From the NCBI GenBank assembly GCA_902495835.1, contig CABUYS010000047.1, positions 1 through 9,736 of the forward strand: a DNA stretch of 9,736 nt, in the 5' to 3' direction. This stretch comes from an uncultured Oscillospiraceae bacterium. GTDB taxonomy: Bacteria > Bacillota > Clostridia > Oscillospirales > Acutalibacteraceae. The stretch's first letter is position 1, and the number at the start of each line of letters is the position of its first letter. The position numbers and the translations under genes were made by a program. Shown one piece after another: positions 6,173 through 9,736 of the stretch. A model generated the notes under the pieces. The model searched no databases, was not told the origin of the DNA, and saw nothing but the letters and a program-made list of their open reading frames with translations.

Positions 6173-7393
6173 ATTAATATATTAGTATTAAATTCAGGGA
6201 GTTCTTCGCTTAAATATCAGCTTATAGATATGAAAAGCGAAAAAGTACTTGCAAAAGGAATGTGCGAAAAAATAGGTTTTAACGACAGTGAAGTTCACCA
6301 GTGGGTTCAAAACAGCGAAACAATAAGTAAATCTGTAGGGAATATAAAAAATCATAAAGAAGCATTCGTTTATATAGAAAAAATGCTTATGGATAAAAAC
6401 GCAGGTGTTATCAAAGATATTTCCGAAATATGGGCAGTTGGGCATAGAGTAGTCCACGGAGGAGAATATTTTAAGTATCCCGCACTGATAAATGATGAGG
6501 TAATTGAGGAAATAAAAAGTTTAATTCCGCTTGCTCCTCTTCATAACGCTGCACATCTTGCAGGGATAGAAGCTTGCCGCTTTCTTTTGGGAGATTCAGT
6601 TCCTCAAGTAGCTGTTTTTGATACATCGTTTTATTTTGATATTGAAGAAAAAGCATATATGTTTCCGATTCCTTACAAATATTATGAAAAATATCACGTA
6701 CGCAAATACGGATTTCACGGAACATCACATAAGTTTGTGTCCGAAAGATATTGCGAAATTTCAGGCAAAAAACTCAGTGATACTAGAATTATAAGCTGTC
6801 ACATGGGGAACGGATCTTCCATAACTGCAGTAAAAGGCGGAAAAGCAGTGGACACAAGCATGGGACTTTCTCCCTTGGGAGGAATTATGATGGGGACGCG
6901 TTCGGGTTCGCTGGATCCTTCGGTAATACTTCATATTGCAGAACGTGAATCTCTCGGAATATCAGAAATTAACGATATTTTAAATAAAAAATCAGGAATG
7001 CTGGGAATTTCGGGAGTAAGCAGCGATGACAGAGCAATACTAAAAGCAGCACAAGAGGGAAACAAAAGAGCTAAACTTGCTCACGAAATGATGATTTATC
7101 AAATTACAAATTATCTTGGAGCCTATAACGCTGTTCTTCAAGGTTGTAATGCAGTGATTTTTACGGGAGGAATAGGTGAAAATCAGTGGATGCACCGTGA
7201 AAAAATCTGTAATAATCTCAAATTTATGGGAGTAAAGATTGATAGTGAATTAAATAAAAGCATGGTTGCCGGCAAAGAAGGGAAGATATCTTCGGAAAAC
7301 TCTTCCATTGATGTTTATGTAATCCCCACAAACGAAGAGCTGGCAATTGCAAGAGACACCTTGACACTACTTAGCAATATGCAAAGGAGATAA
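6173..7393 (+). CDS. ackA: Acetate kinase, apparently started at a non-canonical ATT codon
   Basis: A 406-residue cytoplasmic enzyme of the ASKHA fold that converts acetyl phosphate and ADP to acetate and ATP, the energy-yielding last step of acetate fermentation. Counting the ATT at 6173 as residue 1 gives N7, S10, S12 and K14 in the N-terminal phosphate loop NSGSSSLKYQ, the same numbering as in the well-studied Methanosarcina enzyme. R92 (GHRVVHGG), D150 (VFDTSFY), H182 (GFHGTSH) and E388/E389 (NEELAIA) fit the other catalytic positions. Beginning at the first ATG (6230) would remove this essential loop. The frame is closed by TGA at 6164-6166 and has no ATG, GTG or TTG before 6230. Possible explanations are a real AUU start, a one-base sequence error (T for G at 6175) or a start-codon mutation. 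pta is not adjacent; pfkA follows after 6 bases. Confidence 0.93.
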   Translation: MNILVLNSGSSSLKYQLIDMKSEKVLAKGMCEKIGFNDSEVHQWVQNSETISKSVGNIKNHKEAFVYIEKMLMDKNAGVIKDISEIWAVGHRVVHGGEYFKYPALINDEVIEEIKSLIPLAPLHNAAHLAGIEACRFLLGDSVPQVAVFDTSFYFDIEEKAYMFPIPYKYYEKYHVRKYGFHGTSHKFVSERYCEISGKKLSDTRIISCHMGNGSSITAVKGGKAVDTSMGLSPLGGIMMGTRSGSLDPSVILHIAERESLGISEINDILNKKSGMLGISGVSSDDRAILKAAQEGNKRAKLAHEMMIYQITNYLGAYNAVLQGCNAVIFTGGIGENQWMHREKICNNLKFMGVKIDSELNKSMVAGKEGKISSENSSIDVYVIPTNEELAIARDTLTLLSNMQRR

Positions 7394-7399
7394 TTTAAA

Positions 7400-8368
7400 A
7401 TGAGCATAAAAAATATTGCTGTTTTAACAAGCGGAGGAGATGCTCCGGGAATGAATGCTGCCGTAAGGGCAGTAACGCGATGTGCACTTAGTAAAAACAT
7501 AAATGTTTTAGGAATAAGACGCGGTTATATGGGTTTGAGAAAAGGCGATGCCTTTGAAATGAATTTAAGAACGGTTTCTGATATAATTCACAGAGGCGGA
7601 ACAGTATTATACAGTTCCAGAGACCCTGAATTTCAAACTGAAAAAGGTTTAAATCAAGCTGTTGATTTTTGTAAAAGTAAAAATATAGACGCCGTAATAA
7701 CAATAGGAGGAGACGGTACTTTAAAAGGTGCCGTAAATTTAATTGACAACGGAATAAACTGCGTTTTTATACCTGCCACAATAGATAATGATGTTTCTTG
7801 CAGCGATTATTCAATTGGATTTGACACAGCTGTAAACACCGCCATGGAAATGGTTGATAAAATCAGAGATACTGCTCAATCACACGAAAAATGCAGCGTA
7901 GTTGAAGTTATGGGAAGAGACTGCGGAGATATTGCCATCAATACAGGAATTGCAATCGGAGCTACCGCTATAATTATTCCTGAAATTAAGTGTGATTTCG
8001 AAAAAGATGTTATAGAGAGAATAAAAATAACACAAAGTATGGGAAAAAGACACTTTATAGTCATAGTTGCGGAGCATTGTGCGGATTCGTTTAAAGTTGC
8101 AAAACGTATTCAAGAAGAAACCGGTATACAAGCCAGAACCACAATTTTGGGGCATGTTCAACGAGGAGGTTCACCGACATTAAGAGACCGTGTAGTTGCC
8201 AGTATTATGGGATGCAGAGCAATAGACGTTCTGACAGAAGGAAAAAAGAATCGTGTAATAGCAAAAAAATGCAACAATATAGTTGATTATAGTTTGGAAG
8301 AAGCTTTAAAACTTAAAAAGAAATTTGATTATGATTTGTATAAAGACGCACTTCAGATATCTATCTGA
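7400..8368 (+). CDS. pfkA: ATP-dependent 6-phosphofructokinase
   Basis: A 322-residue cytoplasmic enzyme that phosphorylates fructose 6-phosphate to the 1,6-bisphosphate, the committed step of glycolysis; members of this family are tetramers. Motifs in order: TSGGDAPGMNAAVR (residues 10-23), GGDGT (103-107), TIDND (127-131) with the catalytic aspartate D129, MGRDCGD (from 171) and LGHVQRGGSP near the fructose-phosphate site. G106, where pyrophosphate-using enzymes carry Asp, and A126, where they carry Lys, indicate ATP as donor; A126 replaces the glycine of the E. coli enzyme. Numbering is E. coli plus two throughout, and length is standard. The ribosome site GGAGA overlaps the end of ackA, so the two genes are probably translationally linked. 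Confidence 0.97.
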   Translation: MSIKNIAVLTSGGDAPGMNAAVRAVTRCALSKNINVLGIRRGYMGLRKGDAFEMNLRTVSDIIHRGGTVLYSSRDPEFQTEKGLNQAVDFCKSKNIDAVITIGGDGTLKGAVNLIDNGINCVFIPATIDNDVSCSDYSIGFDTAVNTAMEMVDKIRDTAQSHEKCSVVEVMGRDCGDIAINTGIAIGATAIIIPEIKCDFEKDVIERIKITQSMGKRHFIVIVAEHCADSFKVAKRIQEETGIQARTTILGHVQRGGSPTLRDRVVASIMGCRAIDVLTEGKKNRVIAKKCNNIVDYSLEEALKLKKKFDYDLYKDALQISI

Positions 8369-8374
8369 TGTTTT
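8353..8374 (+). terminator. Possible weak terminator overlapping the pfkA stop
   Basis: TCAGAT (8353-8358) pairs with ATCTGA (8363-8368) across a four-base loop, and TGTTTTG follows. The hairpin ends on the pfkA stop codon itself. The stem is short and the T-run has only four T, so termination would be partial at best. Confidence 0.35.
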
Positions 8375-8486
8375 GTAAGATAAAAATTTATTTTTAAAAT
8401 CAGTAGTTTATAAATTCATTAGACGATTAAATTATAGTAAACAAATCTTAAGTAGGAAGAAGTACAGATTGAAAAAATCTAAAATC

Positions 8487-8518
8487 CACATATACAAAAT
8501 TAATATTTTGTATAAGTG
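8487..8518. promoter_or_regulatory. Inverted repeat abutting the ribosome site of the ECF gene
   Basis: TATACAAAAT (8491-8500) and ATTTTGTATA (8505-8514) form a perfect 10-bp stem with loop TAAT. One A-A mismatch outwards, CAC (8487-8489) pairs with GTG (8516-8518). The right arm ends at the first base of the GAGGGG ribosome site. It could be an operator in DNA or a hairpin in the leader. No FMN, TPP or other known riboswitch core is recognised in 8369-8533. Confidence 0.55.
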
Positions 8519-8533
8519 AGGGGACATAAAAAT

Positions 8534-9064
8534 ATGAAGCAGCAAAAAACTCTATCCATAGCATATAATTCGGTGTTTATAGTCATATCGTTAATTTTGG
8601 GATTTTTGGGACGATTATCGATTTTACCGGTATTTCCTTTTTTAAAACTTGACCTTTCAGACGCGCCTGTTTTTGCCGCAACCTTGATTGCAGGCTTTCC
8701 GTCGGGACTTATAGTTTTGCTTGTGTCTTTATTACTCCGAACATTTATGTTCAGCTCTTCAGGCTGGATTGGATTTGTAATAAGATCTACATCTGCTATT
8801 GTAGTATTATTTTTGGGAATATTTAATTCAGATAAAATTTCAAAAGTTTATAAATTTTTAGGAATTGCTTTAGGCGTTGTAATTTGTCTTTCGATTAAGT
8901 TAATTATAAATTATTTTTTATGGACTAATTTTTTTAATATTTCTCCTGAAGTTATAAATAAATTTATGATGTCGATAATTGTTCCGTACAACTCTATAAA
9001 ATTAATTGTTACGATATTGTTATCTTATCCTTTGTCGATTTTTGTAAAAAAAATTACTCGCTAA
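8534..9064 (+). CDS. ECF transporter substrate-binding (S) component, riboflavin-type (RibU-like)
   Basis: A 176-residue, very hydrophobic protein with about five to six membrane helices, as in S components of energy-coupling-factor vitamin importers, which capture a vitamin and work with a shared EcfT-EcfAA' module encoded elsewhere. After the first helix comes PFLKLDLSDAPVF (residues 35-47), the 'LK-D-SD-P' signature typical of RibU/FmnP-like S components, so riboflavin is a reasonable but unproven substrate. Helix 1 lacks an obvious AxxxA contact motif. The ATG at 8534 has GAGGGG 10 bases upstream; a GTG at 8516 would add six residues but overlaps that site and is rejected. The gene seems monocistronic. 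Lysine and arginine at the C-terminus agree with a cytoplasmic end. Confidence 0.72.
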   Translation: MKQQKTLSIAYNSVFIVISLILGFLGRLSILPVFPFLKLDLSDAPVFAATLIAGFPSGLIVLLVSLLLRTFMFSSSGWIGFVIRSTSAIVVLFLGIFNSDKISKVYKFLGIALGVVICLSIKLIINYFLWTNFFNISPEVINKFMMSIIVPYNSIKLIVTILLSYPLSIFVKKITR

Positions 9065-9070
9065 TATACT

Positions 9071-9099
9071 TTGACAAAAATTTAATTACGTGATACAAT
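9071..9099 (+). promoter_or_regulatory. Strong sigma-A promoter of tRNA-Arg(CCT)
   Basis: A perfect TTGACA (9071-9076), a 17-base spacer and TACAAT (9094-9099), with TG of an extended -10 at 9091-9092. The start would be near 9105-9107, only three to five bases before the mature tRNA. Confidence 0.85.
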
Positions 9100-9109
9100 T
9101 CGGTGGTAC

Positions 9110-9184
9110 GCCCCCTTAGTTAAATGGATATAACAAATCCCTCCTAAGGATTAGTTGTCAGTTCGATTCTGGCAGGGGGTACCA
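9110..9184 (+). tRNA. tRNA-Arg, anticodon CCT (reads AGG)
   Basis: The cloverleaf folds completely. Acceptor GCCCCCT (9110-9116) pairs with AGGGGGT (9174-9180), with a G-U pair at the end. The D stem is GTTA/TAAC. The anticodon stem AATCC/GGATT encloses the loop CTCCTAA with anticodon CCT at 9143-9145. The T arm is GTCAG/CTGGC with loop TTCGATT, and the encoded ACCA ends at 9184. A run of seven T directly after CCA (9185-9191) probably ends transcription, using the tRNA arms as hairpin. It reads the AGG arginine codon. Confidence 0.93.
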
Positions 9185-9279
9185 TTTTTTTGTTTTGATT
9201 TCAGTCAACTCCCCCACATTTGAATAATTTTTATAATCGATTTAATTATAACCCCCCATTCCCTATGTTTTTTCTGTCG

Positions 9280-9308
9280 TTGACATTCCCGGTAAAAGTT
9301 GATAGCAT
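9280..9308 (+). promoter_or_regulatory. Promoter of tRNA-Arg(CCG)
   Basis: A perfect TTGACA (9280-9285), 17 bases, then TAGCAT (9303-9308) with an extended-type TG at 9300-9301. The -10 matches four of six consensus positions. The start would be about 7 bases before the mature tRNA. The 95 bases between the first tRNA and this promoter hold nothing else recognisable. Confidence 0.65.
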
Positions 9309-9321
9309 AATATTATGTTTT

Positions 9322-9398
9322 CCGCCCGTGGCGAAGCTGGATATCGCAGCAGATTCCGATTCTGAAGGTCGGGGGTTCGAATCCCTCCGGGCGGACCA
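9322..9398 (+). tRNA. tRNA-Arg, anticodon CCG (reads CGG)
   Basis: Acceptor CCGCCCG (9322-9328) pairs with CGGGCGG (9388-9394), followed by ACCA. The D stem is GCGA/TCGC. The anticodon arm is GCAGA/TCTGA with loop TTCCGAT and anticodon CCG at 9356-9358. The T arm is GGGGG/CCCTC with loop TTCGAAT. The outermost pair of the anticodon stem is a G-A mismatch; the other pairs are sound. It reads the rare arginine codon CGG. Confidence 0.93.
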
Positions 9399-9401
9399 AG
9401 A

Positions 9402-9429
9402 AAAAAGACTTGCTTTTGCAGGTCTTTTT
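9402..9429 (+). terminator. Intrinsic terminator of tRNA-Arg(CCG)
   Basis: AAAAAGACTTGC (9402-9413) pairs with GCAGGTCTTTTT (9418-9429) across the loop TTTT, with one T-G wobble and five terminal T. It begins four bases after the CCA end. Confidence 0.9.
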
Positions 9430-9440
9430 ATTGTGTTTTA

Positions 9441-9468
9441 ACTCAAAGAACTACGCTTTGAGTAGTTC
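9441..9468. repeat. Two interlocking inverted repeats near the IS left end
   Basis: ACTCAAAG (9441-9448) is perfectly inverted as CTTTGAGT (9456-9463). Overlapping it, GAACTAC (9448-9454) is inverted as GTAGTTC (9462-9468). The two stems exclude each other, unless the loop bases AACT pair with the flanking AGTT (9464-9467) as a pseudoknot. Confidence 0.6.
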
Positions 9469-9474
9469 AAAAAC

Positions 9475-9491
9475 CGCGCGCTAAGCGCGTG
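9475..9491. repeat. GC-rich hairpin, probable TnpA recognition structure at the IS left end
   Basis: CGCGCGC (9475-9481), loop TAA, GCGCGTG (9485-9491): seven pairs with one G-T wobble. It stands out in AT-rich surroundings. IS200/IS605 transposases bind such short subterminal hairpins on single-stranded DNA, which is the inferred role. Confidence 0.6.
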
Positions 9492-9508
9492 AGATTAAAA
9501 CTTAAGTA

Positions 9509-9574
9509 AAACAACACCAATTCGAGTATAATGATGAAGTTCAAGCCATCAAAATAAAAGAAAGGGTGTTGTTT
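9509..9574 (+). promoter_or_regulatory. tnpA leader: inverted repeat that can mask the ribosome site, with a -10 in its loop
   Basis: AAACAACACC (9509-9518) is perfectly complementary to GGTGTTGTTT (9565-9574), which contains part of the tnpA ribosome site (GGGTG) and ends on the base before the ATG. TATAAT (9527-9532) lies in the loop. A transcript from it would start near 9539 and lack the left arm, while read-through from outside would carry both arms. No good -35 was found for this TATAAT. Confidence 0.55.
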
Positions 9575-9736
9575 ATGGCACAAAGTTTATCACATAGTAA
9601 ATGGTTATGCAAGTATCATATAGTATTCACACAAAAATATAGGAGAAAGGTAATATACTATCAATTAAGAGCAGATATACAAAAAATAATAAAAGATTTG
9701 TGTAAATGGAAAGGGATAGAGATAGTAGAAGGACAT
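9575..9736 (+). CDS. tnpA: IS200-type TnpA transposase (Y1 HUH family), N-terminal 54 residues only
   Basis: The single-strand DNA transposase of an IS200/IS605 element. The visible residues match the conserved N-terminus of the family: SHSKWLCKYHIVFTQKYRRKV (residues 6-26, split here as SHSKWLCKYHIVF and TQKYRRKV), then DLCKWKGIEIVEGH. In complete members the HUH metal-binding motif follows a few residues after EGH and the catalytic tyrosine near the C-terminus. Both lie beyond the window, so it cannot be said whether the enzyme is intact. The ATG at 9575 follows AAAGGGTG (9561-9568). Whether a TnpB or IscB partner follows is not visible. Start and family assignment are confident. Confidence 0.9.
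   Translation, partial: MAQSLSHSKWLCKYHIVFTQKYRRKVIYYQLRADIQKIIKDLCKWKGIEIVEGH

Larger units (their letters stand above)
9441..9736 (+). mobile_element. IS200/IS605-type insertion sequence, left part (cut by window end)
   Basis: The element is recognised by its TnpA gene (9575 onwards) and by the subterminal hairpins in front of it, which this family uses instead of terminal inverted repeats. The exact left end cannot be fixed from one copy. It lies between the tRNA terminator (9429) and the GC-rich hairpin at 9475, and 9441 is an estimate. The element sits immediately behind the tRNA-Arg(CCG) terminator, so the insertion seems not to have damaged any gene. Confidence 0.75.

Noticed and set aside
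6230..7393. Acetate kinase starting at the ATG at 6230
   Set aside because: It would lose the conserved phosphate loop NSGSSSLKYQ encoded just upstream in the same frame, and has no ribosome site near it.
8516..8533. GTG at 8516 as start of the ECF gene
   Set aside because: It overlaps the GAGGGG ribosome site used by the ATG at 8534 and adds only six polar residues.
8369..8533. FMN riboswitch before the riboflavin-type S component
   Set aside because: None of the conserved FMN aptamer segments was recognised in this AT-rich leader; only the inverted repeat at 8487-8518 stands out.
9220..9441. 73-codon forward frame across the second tRNA
   Set aside because: It runs through the promoter, the whole tRNA-Arg(CCG) and its terminator, has no ribosome site and no protein-like composition.
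1..9736. CRISPR array, toxin-antitoxin pair or defence system
   Set aside because: No regularly spaced repeats and no recognisable toxin, antitoxin, restriction or defence genes were seen; apart from the partial IS the genes are housekeeping.

Overview
The window is AT-rich, tightly packed bacterial chromosome. Its gene content and sequence style point to a low-GC Firmicute, most likely a spore-forming member of the Clostridia. The evidence is strong GGAGG-type ribosome sites, a Streptococcus/Clostridium-type tryptophanyl-tRNA synthetase, a MurE with the meso-diaminopimelate signature (DNPR), a membrane-anchored M23 protein resembling SpoIIQ, an ATP-type phosphofructokinase, an ECF-type vitamin transporter subunit and tRNAs with encoded CCA. 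The species cannot be named from this window.

Layout. (1) Positions 1-256 hold the 3' end of glyA. (2) A probable promoter at 268-296 precedes a compact operon trpS-murE-murF (332-4229, gaps of 22 and 18 bases) that ends at a clear intrinsic terminator. This operon joins tryptophan tRNA charging to two consecutive cytoplasmic ligases of peptidoglycan precursor synthesis. (3) About 255 bases without a convincing gene follow, then a hairpin terminator facing the reverse-strand M23 gene (4580-5398). (4) A divergent intergenic region carries a perfect 11-bp inverted repeat, with a -10-like TATAAT on each strand, and a good promoter for the second operon. (5) That operon is HD-domain hydrolase - ackA - pfkA (5567-8368). 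It puts the ATP-forming acetate kinase and the ATP-consuming committed step of glycolysis on one transcript. (6) A stand-alone ECF S component (8534-9064) is preceded by a hairpin that abuts its ribosome site. (7) Two arginine tRNAs follow, anticodons CCT and CCG, each with its own promoter. (8) The window ends inside an IS200/IS605-type element whose TnpA gene is cut by the window edge.

The most notable observation is that acetate kinase has no ATG, GTG or TTG that would give a complete protein. The reading frame, ribosome site and catalytic-residue numbering all agree on an ATT codon at 6173 as the start. The next most interesting items are the IS200-like leader, where a 10-bp inverted repeat can hide the tnpA ribosome site only in read-through transcripts, and the inverted repeats in front of the HD and ECF genes. 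No wholly new multi-gene system is visible; most genes are housekeeping.
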